A stretch of DNA of 64,000 nucleotides from Micromonospora citrea (GCF_900090315.1 NZ_FMHZ01000002.1:4248501-4312500), one strand, 5' to 3'; positions 28,646 to 39,548 are shown, numbered from the stretch's first letter. Numbers and translations: made by a program. The notes: generated by a model not told the origin, from the letters alone.

Positions 28646-28755
28646 ACGCCCGCCCGGCCGGTCCCGCCCGGGGCGGGGAGCCCGGCCGTCGGCGGTAGCC
28701 TGGCCCGGTGTCCGTCGCGTGGCGGTGGACGCCGAGGAAGTCGACAGGAGGACCC

Positions 28756-29388
28756 GTGACGGAACCGGCGCGCTACCCGGGCAGCGATCCCGCGGCGCAC
28801 CCCGCCGCGCACCCCGCCCCCGCACCGCCGGGCGCGGGGCAGTGGGCGCGCCCCGACGCGGGCGCCCCGACGGGGCACGCGCCGTCGTCGGCCCCCGCCG
28901 CCGCGGGCTGGGGGCCAGCCGCCGGCCCGGGAGCCGGCTGGGGCGCGGGCCCGGCCGCGCCGCCCACGGTGCCTCCGCCGCCGCGGGAGGAGGCCCGGCC
29001 GCCGAAGCGGGTCGAGGCCGTCGCCGGTACGCCCTTCGGCGTGGTGCACCTCGACGTGCCGCCGGTCACCTCCGGCCTCGCCGTCGGCTCCCTGGTGGCG
29101 GGGATCGTCTCGATCCTCGTCGCGCTGCTGGTGATCTGCTTCGGCGCGGTGGCGGCCATGGGCGGCGCGTGGGCCGCCGGCGCCTTCACGGTGCTGGGCG
29201 TGCTGGCGGGCGCGGGCGCGGTCGCCGCGGGCCTGCTCGGGCTGCGGCAGATCCGGCGGGCGGCGCCACCGCCCGCGGTCCGGTTCACCGGCCGTGGGCT
29301 GGCGGTGGCGGGGGTGAGCTGCGGCGGCGCGGGCCTGCTGCTCAGCCTGCTCGGCCTGGGGCTGGCGTTGCTGGTGGCGCTGGCGTGA
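28756..29388 (+). CDS. DUF4190-like membrane protein with proline-rich N-terminus
   Basis: 210 residues. The first 100 are Pro/Ala/Gly-rich and probably disordered in the cytoplasm. Three or four helices follow (GLAVGSLVAGIVSILVALLV, WAAGAFTVLGVLAGAGAVAA, and GLAVAGVSCGGAGLLLSLLG), with LGLRQIRRA between them, as in DUF4190 proteins. GTG 28756 has AGGAGGA 3-9 bases upstream. A TAGCCT -10-like box at 28696-28701 predicts transcription starting near 28708. The protein is structurally similar to its upstream neighbour and could be a distant paralogue. Confidence 0.75.
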   Translation: MTEPARYPGSDPAAHPAAHPAPAPPGAGQWARPDAGAPTGHAPSSAPAAAGWGPAAGPGAGWGAGPAAPPTVPPPPREEARPPKRVEAVAGTPFGVVHLDVPPVTSGLAVGSLVAGIVSILVALLVICFGAVAAMGGAWAAGAFTVLGVLAGAGAVAAGLLGLRQIRRAAPPPAVRFTGRGLAVAGVSCGGAGLLLSLLGLGLALLVALA

Positions 29389-29571
29389 CGCCCCGGCGGC
29401 GACCGGGGGCGTGGGCGCCCGCCAGCTGCGGCGCCGGCGTGGACGGCCCGGGGTCGACGGGCCGCTCCGGGGGAGAGCCGGTACACTTGTGACCGTAGGT
29501 GCCCATCACGGGCGGGCGGGCGCGACGGGTTCGATCGGCGGGCGGTGAGACGCTACGCCGGCCTCTCCGTT

Positions 29572-29600
29572 TTGACCTGTGCGGTTGTGGTAGGTACTCT
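29572..29600 (+). promoter_or_regulatory. Predicted promoter of the rpsL-rpsG-fusA-tuf operon
   Basis: TTGACC (29572-29577) and TACTCT (29595-29600) are 17 bases apart. It predicts a leader of about 300 bases. A TACACT box further up at 29482-29487 lacks a matching -35. Confidence 0.65.
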
Positions 29601-29606
29601 TTCCCC

Positions 29607-29904
29607 TTGTGCCCGGGCAAGCCCGGGCAACTCGTGCGTGCGCTGGATCCGGCGAGCCGGAGATCCCGTGGGAGCACGACAAAGCCAAAGACCCGGTACG
29701 CGGCCTGCCGTGTGTCGGCGAAAGACCCCGGTCGACACGCGTGAGCGTAGGCGCCGGGACCGTGATCTGGGCGACACGCCCGACCGCGGGTGCCGGGACC
29801 GCCGCGAGGTGGCCCTGGTCGGAATGTAGGAGAGCCGGTCATCAGGCCGGCTACGGCAGACGGCGCGGCCGCCACCCGGCGGTCGAAGGGAGCGGAGAAA
29901 CCCG
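29607..29904 (+). ncRNA. Long 5' leader of rpsL with motif shared with the rpsJ leader
   Basis: No reading frame here has coding character. The block 29771-29790 is identical to 34591-34610 in the rpsJ leader. Its CCGACC (29780-29785) can pair with GGTCGG (29817-29822). A second hairpin, GCCGG..CCGGC, lies near 29833-29850. This may be a regulatory RNA for the S12 operon. Confidence 0.5.
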
Positions 29905-30279
29905 GTGCCCACGATCCAGCAGCTGGTCCGAAAGGGCCGCCAGGCGAAGACGAGTAAGACCAAGACCCCGGCGCTGAAGGGTTCCCCTCAGCGGCGCGGC
30001 GTGTGCACCCGCGTGTACACCACCACCCCGAAGAAGCCGAACTCGGCGCTGCGCAAGGTCGCTCGTGTCAAGCTCAGCAGCCAGATCGAGGTGACCGCCT
30101 ACATCCCGGGCGTCGGCCACAACCTGCAGGAGCACTCGATCGTGCTCGTCCGCGGCGGTCGTGTGAAGGATCTCCCCGGCGTGCGTTACAAGATCGTCCG
30201 CGGTTCGCTGGACACCCAGGGTGTCCGCAACCGCAAGCAGGCGCGCAGCCGTTACGGCGCGAAGAAGGAGAAGAGCTGA
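29905..30279 (+). CDS. rpsL: 30S ribosomal protein S12
   Basis: 124 residues. It contains the decoding-site loops [19 protein letters not shown] (Lys43 region) and [17 protein letters not shown] (Lys88 region), both wild type with respect to known streptomycin-resistance positions. GTG 29905 has GGGAGCGGAG upstream. It is first in the str operon; rpsG begins one base after its stop codon. Confidence 0.98.
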   Translation: MPTIQQLVRKGRQAKTSKTKTPALKGSPQRRGVCTRVYTTTPKKPNSALRKVARVKLSSQIEVTAYIPGVGHNLQEHSIVLVRGGRVKDLPGVRYKIVRGSLDTQGVRNRKQARSRYGAKKEKS

Positions 30280-30280
30280 C

Positions 30281-30751
30281 ATGCCGCGTAAGGGACCCGC
30301 TCCGCGGAAGCCGCTGGTCGCTGACCCGGTGTACAACTCGCCGCTGGTCACCCAGCTGGTGAACAAGATCCTGCTGCGCGGTAAGCGTCAGCTCGCCGAG
30401 CGCATCGTCTACGCCGCCCTCGAGGGCTGCCGCGAGAAGTCCGGCACCGACCCGGTCGTCACCCTCAAGCGGGCGATGGACAACGTCAAGCCGACCCTCG
30501 AGGTGCGCAGCCGCCGCGTCGGTGGCGCCACCTACCAGGTCCCGGTCGAGGTCCGCCCCGCCCGGGCGACCACCCTGGGCCTGCGCTGGCTGGTCACCTA
30601 CTCCCGCGCCCGTCGCGAGAAGACCATGGTCGAGCGGCTGATGAACGAGCTGCTGGACGCGAGCAACGGCCTCGGCGCCGCCGTCAAGCGGCGCGAGGAC
30701 ACGCACAAGATGGCCGAGTCCAACAAGGCCTTCGCGCACTACCGCTGGTAA
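30281..30751 (+). CDS. rpsG: 30S ribosomal protein S7
   Basis: 156 residues, the standard length. It initiates assembly of the 30S head: [20 protein letters not shown] and the [20 protein letters not shown] hairpin that contacts the E-site tRNA. ATG 30281 has AAGGAGAAG in the tail of rpsL, one base after its stop. In other bacteria S7 is the autoregulator of the str operon. Confidence 0.98.
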   Translation: MPRKGPAPRKPLVADPVYNSPLVTQLVNKILLRGKRQLAERIVYAALEGCREKSGTDPVVTLKRAMDNVKPTLEVRSRRVGGATYQVPVEVRPARATTLGLRWLVTYSRARREKTMVERLMNELLDASNGLGAAVKRREDTHKMAESNKAFAHYRW

Positions 30752-30757
30752 CACCCT

Positions 30758-30786
30758 GGTTCCGGCGCCCTGGCGGCGCCGGAACC
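30758..30786 (+). repeat. Hairpin between rpsG and fusA
   Basis: A 12-bp perfect stem (30758-30769 with 30775-30786, GGTTCCGGCGCC/GGCGCCGGAACC) and a 5-base loop. There is no T run and fusA follows 40 bases later, so it could tune read-through or mRNA processing. Confidence 0.65.
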
Positions 30787-30826
30787 GCCACCAGTTGTGT
30801 CGAGACGACGATAAGTAGGGATTGAA

Positions 30827-32923
30827 GTGGCCGCCGCAGACGCGCTCGCCAACGTACGCAACATCGGCATCATGGCCCACATCGATGCCGGAAAGACCAC
30901 CACCACCGAGCGGATCCTGTTCTACACCGGCATCACGTACAAGATCGGTGAGGTCCACGAGGGCGGTGCCGTCATGGACTGGATGGAGCAGGAGCAGGAG
31001 CGTGGTATCACCATCACCTCCGCTGCTACCAAGTGTGAGTGGAAGGGCCACACGATCCAGATCATCGACACGCCCGGCCACGTCGACTTCACGGTCGAGG
31101 TCGAGCGGTCGCTGCGGGTGCTGGACGGCGCGGTCGCGGTCTACGACGGTGTCGCCGGCGTCGAGCCGCAGACGGAGAACGTCTGGCGGCAGGCGGACAA
31201 GTACAACGTCCCCCGGATGTGCTTCGTCAACAAGCTCGACCGGACCGGCGCCGACTTCTTCCGCTGCGTGCAGATGATGATCGACCGGCTCAACGCCACC
31301 CCGCTGGTGCTCCAGATCCCGATCGGCGCCGAGTCCGACTTCATCGGCGTGGTCGACCTGGTCGAGATGCGCGCCCTCACCTGGCGCGGCGAGACGCAGA
31401 AGGGTGAGGACTACGCGATCGAGGAGATCCCGGCCGACCTCGCCGACTCCGCCGCGGAGTGGCGCGAGAAGCTGATGGAGACCCTGGCCGACGTCGACGA
31501 CGCGGTGATGGAGAAGTACCTGGAGGGCGAGGAGATCTCCGTCGAGGAGATCAAGGCCGCCATCCGCCGGGCCACCATCGCCGGCAAGGCCAACCCGGTC
31601 CTCACCGGTACCGCCTTCAAGAACAAGGGCATCCAGCCGATGCTGGACGCCGTCGTCGCGTACCTGCCGTCGCCGCTGGACATCCCGGCGATCGAGGGCA
31701 CGGCCACCGACGGCGAGACGCCGATGCAGCGCAAGCCGTCGAAGTCGGAGCCGTTCTCGGGCCTCGCCTTCAAGATCCAGACGGACAAGCACCTCGGCAA
31801 GCTCACCTACGTCCGGATCTACTCCGGCACGCTCGAGTCCGGCTCCCAGGTGGTCAACTCCACCAAGGACCGCAAGGAGCGGATCGGCAAGATCTACCAG
31901 ATGCACGCCAACAAGCGGGAAGAGCGCAGCTCGGCCCAGGCTGGCGACATCATCGCGGTGCAGGGTCTCAAGCAGACCACCACCGGCGACACCCTGTGCG
32001 ACCCGGCGAACCCGGTCATCCTGGAGTCGATGACCTTCCCGGAGCCGGTCATCGAGGTCGCCATCGAGCCGAAGACCAAGGCCGACCAGGAGAAGCTCAG
32101 CACCGCCATCCAGCGGCTGGCCGAGGAGGACCCGACCTTCCGCGTCAAGCTGGACGACCAGACCGGCCAGACGGTCATCTCCGGCATGGGCGAGCTGCAC
32201 CTGGACATCCTGGTCGACCGGATGCGCCGCGAGTTCAACGTCGAGGCCAACATCGGCAAGCCGCAGGTGGCGTACCGCGAGACCATCCGCCGCAAGGTGG
32301 AGAAGGTCGAGTACACCCACAAGAAGCAGACCGGTGGTTCCGGCCAGTACGCCCGGGTGATCATCAGCCTGGAGCCGCTGCCGCTGGGCAACGACGCCCC
32401 GACCTACGAGTTCGCCAACGCCGTCACCGGTGGCCGTATCCCCCGGGAGTTCATCCCGTCGGTGGACGCGGGCGCCCAGGACGCGATGCAGTACGGCATC
32501 CTCGCCGGCTTCCCCCTGGTGGGCATCAAGCTCACCCTGGTGGACGGCCAGTACCACGAGGTCGACTCGTCGGAAATGGCATTCAAGATCGCCGGCTCGA
32601 TGGCGATGAAGGAGGCGGCTCGCAAGGCCGACCCCGCGCTGCTCGAGCCGATGATGGCCGTTGAGGTCACCACTCCCGAGGAGAACATGGGTGACGTCAT
32701 CGGCGACCTCAACTCCCGCCGCGGCATCATCCAGGCGATGGAGGAGCGCAGCGGCGCCCGCGTCGTCAAGGCTCTGGTGCCGTTGTCGGAGATGTTCGGC
32801 TACGTCGGCGACCTGCGGTCGAAGACCCAGGGCCGGGCTAGCTACAGCATGCAGTTCGACTCCTACGCCGAGGTTCCGTCCTCGGTCGCCAAGGAGATCA
32901 TCGCCAAGGCGACGGGTGAGTGA
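30827..32923 (+). CDS. fusA: Elongation factor G
   Basis: 698 residues. The GTP-binding motifs are [15 protein letters not shown] (G1), DTPGHVDF (G3) and NKLDRTGA (G4). Domain IV carries the [13 protein letters not shown] loop that enters the decoding site. No second fusA-type paralogue is visible in the window. GTG 30827 is preceded by TAGGGA. It catalyses translocation of tRNA-mRNA. Confidence 0.98.
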   Translation: MAAADALANVRNIGIMAHIDAGKTTTTERILFYTGITYKIGEVHEGGAVMDWMEQEQERGITITSAATKCEWKGHTIQIIDTPGHVDFTVEVERSLRVLDGAVAVYDGVAGVEPQTENVWRQADKYNVPRMCFVNKLDRTGADFFRCVQMMIDRLNATPLVLQIPIGAESDFIGVVDLVEMRALTWRGETQKGEDYAIEEIPADLADSAAEWREKLMETLADVDDAVMEKYLEGEEISVEEIKAAIRRATIAGKANPVLTGTAFKNKGIQPMLDAVVAYLPSPLDIPAIEGTATDGETPMQRKPSKSEPFSGLAFKIQTDKHLGKLTYVRIYSGTLESGSQVVNSTKDRKERIGKIYQMHANKREERSSAQAGDIIAVQGLKQTTTGDTLCDPANPVILESMTFPEPVIEVAIEPKTKADQEKLSTAIQRLAEEDPTFRVKLDDQTGQTVISGMGELHLDILVDRMRREFNVEANIGKPQVAYRETIRRKVEKVEYTHKKQTGGSGQYARVIISLEPLPLGNDAPTYEFANAVTGGRIPREFIPSVDAGAQDAMQYGILAGFPLVGIKLTLVDGQYHEVDSSEMAFKIAGSMAMKEAARKADPALLEPMMAVEVTTPEENMGDVIGDLNSRRGIIQAMEERSGARVVKALVPLSEMFGYVGDLRSKTQGRASYSMQFDSYAEVPSSVAKEIIAKATGE

Positions 32924-32993
32924 CGCTCACCTGAGCTGATCCGGTGACCCGGGGCTGGTCGCGGGAGGGGCATCCCGCCCGCGGCCACCTCGG

Positions 32994-33023
32994 TCGGATT
33001 GTGTGAATCCGGGCCTGTAGGCT
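32994..33023 (+). promoter_or_regulatory. Possible tuf promoter
   Basis: TCGGAT (32994-32999) and TAGGCT (33018-33023) are 18 bases apart, with TTGTGT overlapping. An extra tuf promoter between fusA and tuf is common in actinobacteria, but the match here is weak. Confidence 0.35.
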
Positions 33024-33144
33024 TCATCGCCGCAGAACCCACAAAGGCTCTCCGGCCGTCAGGTCGGAAAGGCTGTCGACAGAGTCCTAAGCGCCGACCG
33101 GCGCGCCGGGGCGAACGAACCAAGAAGTCCACAGGAGGACACCA

Positions 33145-34338
33145 GTGGCGAAGGCGAAGTTCGAGCGGACTAAGCCGCACGTCAACATCGGCACCATTGG
33201 TCACATCGACCACGGTAAGACGACGCTGACGGCGGCCATCACCAAGGTCCTGCACGACCAGTACCCGGACCTCAACCCGTACACGCCGTTCGACGAGATC
33301 GACAAGGCGCCGGAGGAGAAGGCCCGCGGCATCACGATCTCCATCGCGCACGTCGAGTACCAGACCGAGGCTCGGCACTACGCGCACGTCGACTGCCCCG
33401 GGCACGCCGACTACATCAAGAACATGATCACCGGTGCCGCGCAGATGGACGGCGCGATCCTGGTGGTCGCGGCGACCGACGGCCCGATGCCGCAGACCCG
33501 CGAGCACGTGCTGCTGGCCCGCCAGGTCGGCGTTCCGTACATCGTCGTGGCGCTCAACAAGAGCGACATGGTCGACGACGAGGAGCTCCTGGAGCTCGTC
33601 GAGCTCGAGGTCCGTGAGCTGCTCTCGTCGCAGGAGTACCCGGGTGACGACCTGCCGGTCGTCCGGGTCTCGGCGCTGAAGGCCCTCGAGGGCGACCCCG
33701 AGTGGACCCAGAAGCTGCTGGACCTGATGACCGCTGTCGACACCGCGATCCCGCAGCCGGAGCGCGAGACCGACAAGCCGTTCCTGATGCCGATCGAGGA
33801 CGTCTTCACGATCACCGGTCGTGGCACCGTCGTCACCGGTCGCGCGGAGCGCGGCGTGCTCAAGCCGAACGAGGAGGTGGAGATCGTCGGCATCCGCGAG
33901 AAGTCGATGAAGACCACCTGCACCGGCATCGAGATGTTCCGCAAGCTGCTCGACGAGGCCCGTGCGGGCGAGAACGTCGGTCTGCTGCTGCGTGGCATCA
34001 AGCGCGAGGACGTCGAGCGCGGCATGGTCGTCATCAAGCCGGGCACCACGACCCCGCACACGGAGTTCGAGGCGACGGTCTACATCCTCTCCAAGGAGGA
34101 GGGCGGCCGGCACACCCCGTTCTTCCAGAACTACCGTCCGCAGTTCTACTTCCGGACCACGGACGTCACCGGTGTCGTCACGCTCCCCGAGGGCACCGAG
34201 ATGGTCATGCCGGGTGACAACACCACCATGACGGTGAAGCTGATCCAGCCCATCGCCATGGAGGAGAACCTCAAGTTCGCGATCCGCGAGGGTGGCCGCA
34301 CCGTCGGCGCCGGGTTCGTCACCAAGATCATCAAGTGA
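33145..34338 (+). CDS. tuf: Elongation factor Tu
   Basis: 397 residues. G1 is [11 protein letters not shown]3 is [12 protein letters not shown] and G4 is ALNKSDMVD. The kirromycin-contact residues ([15 protein letters not shown]) look wild type. GTG 33145 has AGGAGGA 6 bases upstream. It delivers aminoacyl-tRNA. It is the only tuf gene in the window, separated from fusA by 221 bases. Confidence 0.98.
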   Translation: MAKAKFERTKPHVNIGTIGHIDHGKTTLTAAITKVLHDQYPDLNPYTPFDEIDKAPEEKARGITISIAHVEYQTEARHYAHVDCPGHADYIKNMITGAAQMDGAILVVAATDGPMPQTREHVLLARQVGVPYIVVALNKSDMVDDEELLELVELEVRELLSSQEYPGDDLPVVRVSALKALEGDPEWTQKLLDLMTAVDTAIPQPERETDKPFLMPIEDVFTITGRGTVVTGRAERGVLKPNEEVEIVGIREKSMKTTCTGIEMFRKLLDEARAGENVGLLLRGIKREDVERGMVVIKPGTTTPHTEFEATVYILSKEEGGRHTPFFQNYRPQFYFRTTDVTGVVTLPEGTEMVMPGDNTTMTVKLIQPIAMEENLKFAIREGGRTVGAGFVTKIIK

Positions 34339-34353
34339 GCTAGGTAACCCCGA

Positions 34354-34383
34354 TTAGACCCGCCGCCGGTCGTGCGGCATACT
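34354..34383 (+). promoter_or_regulatory. Possible promoter of the S10 operon
   Basis: TTAGAC (34354-34359) and CATACT (34378-34383) are 18 bases apart, 16 bases after the tuf stop. It would give a leader of about 300 bases before rpsJ. TTGACC at 34531 lacks a matching -10. Confidence 0.4.
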
Positions 34384-34389
34384 AGTCAG

Positions 34390-34688
34390 GTTGCGTAACG
34401 ACAGTTCGCTGCCCGTGTTCGGCTTCGGCTGAACCGCCGGGCTGCAGGACAGTCGGGCGTAGGGTGGTTGGCGGCGTGTCCGCCAACCACCCTCGCACGG
34501 CGTTCAGGTCGCGGTAGTGCGATCGGCGCCTTGACCCACCGCGCGGTCAGTATCGCTCCGGAGTCCCGGGGCGGAGCCTGGCCCGGGAGCGCGACACGCC
34601 CGACCGCGGGGGTCGGCGAAGAGGGCCTGTACCAGCCGGTACAGGCGCCCGCAACACAGCGGCATCGAGAGAAGGAACAGAAGCCACC
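34390..34688 (+). ncRNA. Long 5' leader of the S10 operon
   Basis: About 300 non-coding bases. They include 34591-34610, identical to a block in the rpsL leader; its CCGACC (34600-34605) pairs with GGTCGG at 34611-34616. A second hairpin GCCTGTACC..GGTACAGGC follows at about 34625-34645. This may control the S10 operon. Confidence 0.5.
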
Positions 34689-34997
34689 ATGGCGGGACAG
34701 AAGATCCGCATCCGGCTCAAGGCCTATGACCACGAGGTCGTCGACTCCTCGGCTCGGAAGATCGTCGAGACGGTGACGCGTACCGGGGCGCAGGTCGCGG
34801 GCCCGGTGCCGCTGCCCACGGAGATCAACCGTTTCTGCGTTATCCGCTCGCCGCACAAGTACAAGGACTCGCGCGAGCACTTCGAGATGCGCACGCACAA
34901 GCGGCTGATCGACATCATCGACCCGACCCCGAAGACGGTCGACTCGCTCATGCGCCTCGACCTGCCGGCTGGCGTCGACATCGAGATCAAGCTGTAG
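34689..34997 (+). CDS. rpsJ: 30S ribosomal protein S10 / NusE
   Basis: 102 residues. [20 protein letters not shown] and the 30S-head loop ([20 protein letters not shown]) identify S10, which also binds NusB and NusG in antitermination. ATG 34689 has AGAAGGAACAGAAG 8 or more bases upstream. It opens an operon of eleven genes through rpsQ with no gap over 100 bases. Confidence 0.98.
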
Positions 34998-35008
34998 GGA
35001 CCGGACAA

Positions 35009-35674
35009 ATGGACAGGCAAGTCAAGGGGATCCTGGGCGCAAAGCTCGGCATGACCCAGGTCTGGGACAACAACCGAGTTGTCCCGGTGACCGTGGTTCA
35101 GGCCGGCCCGTGCGTCATCAGCCAGGTTCGTAGCGCCGAGAAGGACGGTTACTCCGCGGTCCAGCTGGCGTACGGCACGATCGACCCGCGCAAGGTCAAG
35201 AAGCCGATCAGCGGGCACTACGCGAAGGCCGACGTCGCGCCGCGGCGGCACATCGTCGAGCTGCGCACCGCCGACGCGGCGGACTACTCGCTCGGCCAGG
35301 AGATCACGGTCGAGGAGTTCCCGGCCGGCGTCTCGATCGACGTCACCGGCAAGACCAAGGGCAAGGGCTACGCCGGCCCGATGAAGCGGCACGGCTTCCA
35401 CGGTCTGCGCGCCAGCCACGGTGTCGAGCGCAAGCACCGCTCGCCGGGCTCGATCGGCGCCTGCGCCACCCCCGGTCGTGTCTTCAAGGGCACCCGGATG
35501 GCGGGCCGGATGGGTGGCGTGCGCTACACCGTCCAGAACCTGACCGTCCAGGCGGTCGACACCGAGAACAACCTCCTGCTCGTCCGCGGCGCCATTCCCG
35601 GCCCGAAGGGCGCGCTGGTCCTGGTCCGCACCGCGGCCAAGACCAAGGCGAAGAAGGGCGGTGTGGCCAAGTGA
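35009..35674 (+). CDS. rplC: 50S ribosomal protein L3
   Basis: 221 residues. [20 protein letters not shown] starts the beta-barrel, and [20 protein letters not shown] (about 130-149) is the long loop reaching the peptidyl transferase centre. ATG 35009 follows rpsJ by 11 bases with TAGGGACCGG upstream. Its stop overlaps the rplD start in GTGA. Confidence 0.98.
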   Translation: MDRQVKGILGAKLGMTQVWDNNRVVPVTVVQAGPCVISQVRSAEKDGYSAVQLAYGTIDPRKVKKPISGHYAKADVAPRRHIVELRTADAADYSLGQEITVEEFPAGVSIDVTGKTKGKGYAGPMKRHGFHGLRASHGVERKHRSPGSIGACATPGRVFKGTRMAGRMGGVRYTVQNLTVQAVDTENNLLLVRGAIPGPKGALVLVRTAAKTKAKKGGVAK

Positions 35675-36321
35675 CCACCGTTGACGTCCTCACCGTCGAA
35701 GGCACCAAGAGCGGCTCCGTCGAGCTGCCCGCCGACATCTTCGACGTCCAGGCCAACGTCGCGCTGATGCACCAGGTCGTGGTGGCCCAGCTCGCGGCGG
35801 CCCGGCAGGGCACGCACAAGACCAAGACCCGCGGCGAGGTCGCCGGCGGCGGCAAGAAGCCGTACAAGCAGAAGGGCACCGGTCGCGCCCGCCAGGGCTC
35901 GATCCGCGCTCCGCAGTTCGCCGGCGGTGGCGTGGTGCACGGTCCCGTGCCGCGCGACTACAGCCAGCGCACCCCGAAGAAGATGAAGGCCGCCGCCCTG
36001 CGTGGCGCCCTGTCGGACCGGGCCCGCGCCGGGCAGGTGCACGTCGTCGAGGCGTTCGTCTCGGGCGAGAAGCCGTCGACCAAGGCCGCCCTGGCCACGC
36101 TGGCCAAGCTGACCGACGCCCGCCGGGTGCTGGTCGTGCTGAGCAGCACCGACGAGCTGAACTGGGTGTCGCTGCGCAACGAGCCGCGGGTGCACCTGAT
36201 CGAGGCCGGCCAGCTCAACACGTACGACGTGCTGGTGGCCGACGACGTGGTCTTCACGAAGGACGCCCTGGACGAGTTCCTCGGCGTTCCCGCCGAGACC
36301 ACCGAGGAGGGTGGCAAGTGA
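35671..36321 (+). CDS. rplD: 50S ribosomal protein L4
   Basis: 216 residues. The extended loop [20 protein letters not shown] and [20 protein letters not shown] (about 50-90) lines the exit tunnel, where macrolide-resistance changes occur; the [14 protein letters not shown] segment is intact. GTG 35671 overlaps the rplC stop. In E. coli L4 represses the S10 operon; the leader at 34390-34688 is the place to look for such control. Confidence 0.98.
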   Translation: MTTVDVLTVEGTKSGSVELPADIFDVQANVALMHQVVVAQLAAARQGTHKTKTRGEVAGGGKKPYKQKGTGRARQGSIRAPQFAGGGVVHGPVPRDYSQRTPKKMKAAALRGALSDRARAGQVHVVEAFVSGEKPSTKAALATLAKLTDARRVLVVLSSTDELNWVSLRNEPRVHLIEAGQLNTYDVLVADDVVFTKDALDEFLGVPAETTEEGGK

Positions 36322-36620
36322 GCACGATCGCCGACCCGCGCGACATCATCGTGGCGCCGGTCGTCTCGGAGAAGAGCTACAGCGAGCTGAACCGCAACTG
36401 GTACACCTTCCTGGTGCACCCGGACGCGAACAAGACCGAGATCAAGATCGCTATCCAGCAGATCTTCAACGTCCGCGTCCTGACGGTCAACACGCTCAAC
36501 CGCGAGGGCAAGCGCAAGCGGACCCGCACCGGGTTCGGCAAGCGCAAGGACACCAAGCGGGCGATGGTGAAGCTGGCTGACGGTGACCGTATCGAGGCCT
36601 TCGGCGGCCCGGTCAGCTGA
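36318..36620 (+). CDS. rplW: 50S ribosomal protein L23
   Basis: 100 residues. [20 protein letters not shown] and the [20 protein letters not shown] loop are typical. L23 surrounds the tunnel exit and docks trigger factor and SRP. GTG 36318 overlaps the rplD stop by four bases. Confidence 0.97.
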   Translation: MSTIADPRDIIVAPVVSEKSYSELNRNWYTFLVHPDANKTEIKIAIQQIFNVRVLTVNTLNREGKRKRTRTGFGKRKDTKRAMVKLADGDRIEAFGGPVS

Positions 36621-36632
36621 GGGGTGTAGACA

Positions 36633-37472
36633 ATGGCTATCCGTAAGTACAAGCCGACGACGCCGGGCCGGCGTGGCTCGAGCGTCGCCGACTTCGCCGA
36701 GATCACCCGGTCGACGCCCGAGAAGTCGCTGCTGGCTCCGCTGCCGAAGAAGGGCGGGCGTAACGCCCACGGCCGGATCACCACGCGGCACCACGGTGGC
36801 GGTCACAAGCGCCAGTACCGTCTGATCGACTTCAAGCGGGTCGACAAGGACGGCGTGCCGGCGAAGGTCGCCCACATCGAGTACGACCCGAACCGCACCG
36901 CGCGCATCGCGCTGCTGCACTACGCCGACGGCGAGAAGCGCTACATCCTCGCGCCGAAGGACCTGAAGCAGGGCGACCGTGTCGAGTCCGGTCCGGGCGC
37001 CGACATCAAGCCGGGCAACAACCTGCCGCTGCGCAACATCCCGGTCGGTACCACCATCCACAACGTGGAGCTGCGTCCGGGCGGCGGCGCCAAGCTGGCC
37101 CGCTCGGCCGGCGTCGGCATCCAGCTGCTCGGCCGCGAGGGCGCGTACGCGACCCTGCGTATGCCGTCCGGTGAGATCCGGCGGGTCGACGTGCGCTGCC
37201 GCGCCAGCGTCGGCGAGATCGGCAACGCCGACCAGTCGAACATCAACTGGGGTAAGGCCGGCCGCATGCGGTGGAAGGGCAAGCGCCCGACCGTCCGTGG
37301 TGTCGCGATGAACCCGGTCGACCACCCGCACGGTGGTGGTGAGGGTAAGACCTCCGGCGGTCGCCACCCGGTCAACCCGCAGGGTAAGCCCGAGGGCCGC
37401 ACCCGTCGTAAGGGCCAGCCGAGTGACCGGCTGATCGTCCGCCGCCGCTACGCCACGCGTAAGCGCGGCTGA
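36633..37472 (+). CDS. rplB: 50S ribosomal protein L2
   Basis: 279 residues. [18 protein letters not shown] begins the protein; the [15 protein letters not shown] loop (about 228-242) contains the histidine close to the peptidyl transferase centre. The basic tail [14 protein letters not shown] is complete. ATG 36633 has GGGGTGT 7 bases upstream. Confidence 0.98.
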   Translation: MAIRKYKPTTPGRRGSSVADFAEITRSTPEKSLLAPLPKKGGRNAHGRITTRHHGGGHKRQYRLIDFKRVDKDGVPAKVAHIEYDPNRTARIALLHYADGEKRYILAPKDLKQGDRVESGPGADIKPGNNLPLRNIPVGTTIHNVELRPGGGAKLARSAGVGIQLLGREGAYATLRMPSGEIRRVDVRCRASVGEIGNADQSNINWGKAGRMRWKGKRPTVRGVAMNPVDHPHGGGEGKTSGGRHPVNPQGKPEGRTRRKGQPSDRLIVRRRYATRKRG

Positions 37473-37484
37473 GGGAGATAAGAC

Positions 37485-37766
37485 ATGCCTCGCAGCCTGA
37501 AGAAGGGCCCGTTCGTCGACGACCACCTGCTCAAGAAGGTGGAGACGCAGAACGACAAGGGCTCGAAGAACGTCATCAAGACCTGGTCGCGGCGCTCGAC
37601 GATCATCCCGGAGATGCTGGGTCACACGATCGCCGTGCACGACGGACGCAAGCACGTCCCGGTGTTCGTGACCGAGGCGATGGTCGGGCACAAGCTCGGC
37701 GAGTTCGCGCTGACCCGCACGTTCAAGGGTCACGAGAAGGACGACCGGAAGAGCCGTCGGCGCTGA
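37485..37766 (+). CDS. rpsS: 30S ribosomal protein S19
   Basis: 93 residues. [20 protein letters not shown] and [20 protein letters not shown] are the family signatures. S19 forms a head bridge with S13. ATG 37485 has GAGGGAGATAAG upstream. Confidence 0.98.
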   Translation: MPRSLKKGPFVDDHLLKKVETQNDKGSKNVIKTWSRRSTIIPEMLGHTIAVHDGRKHVPVFVTEAMVGHKLGEFALTRTFKGHEKDDRKSRRR

Positions 37767-37806
37767 CGCCGCGGGCATACGGATAGAGGAACAAGGGGTT
37801 ACAGCG

Positions 37807-38265
37807 ATGCCAGGAAAGGGCGACGCTCCGGTGCTTCCGGGCGCGCGGGCGGTTGCGCGGCACGTGCGCATCTCGCCGATGAAGGCGCGCCGGGTGGTCA
37901 ACCTCGTCCGCGGCCTGCCCGCGAAGGAGGCGCTCACGGTGCTGCAGTTCGCGCCGCAGGCTGCGAGCGAGCAGGTGTACAAGGTGCTCGCGAGCGCGAT
38001 CGCCAACGCGGAGAACAACGAGCGGCTGGACCCCGACGCGCTGCTCGTCAGCGAGGCGTACGTGGACGAGGGCCCGACCATGAAGCGGTTCCAGCCGCGG
38101 GCGCAGGGCCGGGCGTACCGGATCCGCAAGCGCACCTGCCACATCACCGTCGCGGTCGAGGCCGTGGCGCCGGCCGCGCCGAAGAAGGCCGCGGCGAAGA
38201 AGGCGGCCCCGGCGAAGCAGGCGGAGCCGGCTGAGACGCAGAGCAAGACGGAGGGCGCCGAGTAA
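37807..38265 (+). CDS. rplV: 50S ribosomal protein L22
   Basis: 152 residues. The globular part ([20 protein letters not shown]) and the tunnel hairpin ([20 protein letters not shown]) are intact. The last 35 residues form a Lys/Ala/Pro-rich tail ([20 protein letters not shown]) not present in E. coli L22 but common in actinobacteria. The stop codon overlaps the rpsC start by one base (TAATG). Confidence 0.97.
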   Translation: MPGKGDAPVLPGARAVARHVRISPMKARRVVNLVRGLPAKEALTVLQFAPQAASEQVYKVLASAIANAENNERLDPDALLVSEAYVDEGPTMKRFQPRAQGRAYRIRKRTCHITVAVEAVAPAAPKKAAAKKAAPAKQAEPAETQSKTEGAE

Positions 38266-39119
38266 TGGGTCAGAAGGTTCACCCGCACGGGTTCCGGCTC
38301 GGCATCTCGACCGACTGGAAGTCCCGCTGGTTCGCGGACAAGCTCTACAAGGACTACATCGGCGAGGACGTCAAGATCCGCCGCATGATGTCCAAGGGCC
38401 TCGAGCGCGCCGGCATCTCCAAGGTCGACATCGAGCGCACCCGGGACCGGGTCCGCGTCGACATCCACACCGCCCGGCCGGGCATCGTCATCGGCCGCAA
38501 GGGTGCGGAGGCCGACCGGATCCGCGGCGAGCTCGAGAAGCTGACCGGCAAGCAGGTCCAGCTGAACATCATCGAGGTGAAGAGCCCCGAGTCGGACGCG
38601 CAGCTCGTCGCCCAGGGCGTCGCCGAGCAGCTGTCCAGCCGGGTCAGCTTCCGTCGGGCGATGCGCAAGGCCATGCAGTCCGCGATGAAGAACCCGGTCT
38701 GCAAGGGCATCCGGGTCCAGGTCTCGGGCCGTCTGGGCGGCGCCGAGATGAGCCGGACCGAGTTCTACCGCGAGGGCCGGGTCCCGCTGCACACGCTGCG
38801 GGCCAACATCGAGTACGGCTTCTTCGAGGCCCGTACCACCTTCGGCCGGATCGGCGTGAAGGTCTGGATCTACAAGGGCGACGCGGTGCCGGGTCGGGAG
38901 ACCCCGGCCGAGGCTCCGTCGCGCCCGCGCCGTGAGCGCGGCGACCGCCCCGAGCGGCCGCGCCGTGGTCGGTCCGGCTCGTCCGGCACGACCGCCGGCG
39001 GCACCGAGGCCGGCCGGGCCGCCGCGACCACCATCGCGCAGCAGGCCGAGACGCCGAGTGGTGACGCGGTGGATCCCGCCGCCGTCTCCGCCGCGGCAGA
39101 AACGCAGCAGGAGGGCTGA
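38265..39119 (+). CDS. rpsC: 30S ribosomal protein S3
   Basis: 284 residues, about 50 longer than E. coli S3. The KH domain signature [20 protein letters not shown] (about 66-85) and the C-terminal domain are standard. An extra disordered tail of about 70 residues begins after TYKGD-like sequence ([20 protein letters not shown]). S3 forms the mRNA entry helicase with S4 and S5. ATG 38265 overlaps rplV by one base. Confidence 0.97.
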   Translation: MGQKVHPHGFRLGISTDWKSRWFADKLYKDYIGEDVKIRRMMSKGLERAGISKVDIERTRDRVRVDIHTARPGIVIGRKGAEADRIRGELEKLTGKQVQLNIIEVKSPESDAQLVAQGVAEQLSSRVSFRRAMRKAMQSAMKNPVCKGIRVQVSGRLGGAEMSRTEFYREGRVPLHTLRANIEYGFFEARTTFGRIGVKVWIYKGDAVPGRETPAEAPSRPRRERGDRPERPRRGRSGSSGTTAGGTEAGRAAATTIAQQAETPSGDAVDPAAVSAAAETQQEG

Positions 39120-39122
39120 CAG

Positions 39123-39548
39123 ATGCTGATGCCGCGCAAGCCCCCGAAGGGCTTCCGCAAGCCGCACCACCCGGACCGCAGTGGCGCGTCCAAGGGTGGT
39201 AACCGGGTGGTGTTCGGCGAGTTCGGGATCCAGGCTCTCGAGCCGGCGTACGTGACCAACCGCCAGATCGAGTCGGCGCGTATCGCGATGACCCGCCACA
39301 TCAAGCGTGGCGGCAAGGTCTGGATCACGATCTTCCCGGACCAGGCCCTCACCAAGAAGCCGGCCGAGACCCGGATGGGTTCCGGTAAGGGTTCGCCCGA
39401 GTGGTGGGTCGCCAACGTGAAGCCGGGGCGGGTTCTCTTCGAGATGTCCTTCCCCAACGAGCAGATCGCGCGAGAGGCGATGCGTCGCGCGATCCACAAG
39501 CTCCCGATGAAGTGCCGCATTGTTACGCGCGAAGTGGGTGAATCCTGA
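39123..39548 (+). CDS. rplP: 50S ribosomal protein L16
   Basis: 141 residues. [20 protein letters not shown] and [20 protein letters not shown], the loop beside the A-site tRNA elbow, are intact. The start is ATG 39123 (MLMPRK); ATG 39129 is an alternative. The stop overlaps the rpmC start in TGATG. Confidence 0.97.

Noticed and set aside
35958..39497. 1179-codon minus-strand frame opposite the S10 operon
   Set aside because: It runs across many real, overlapping ribosomal genes and has only complement-like composition.
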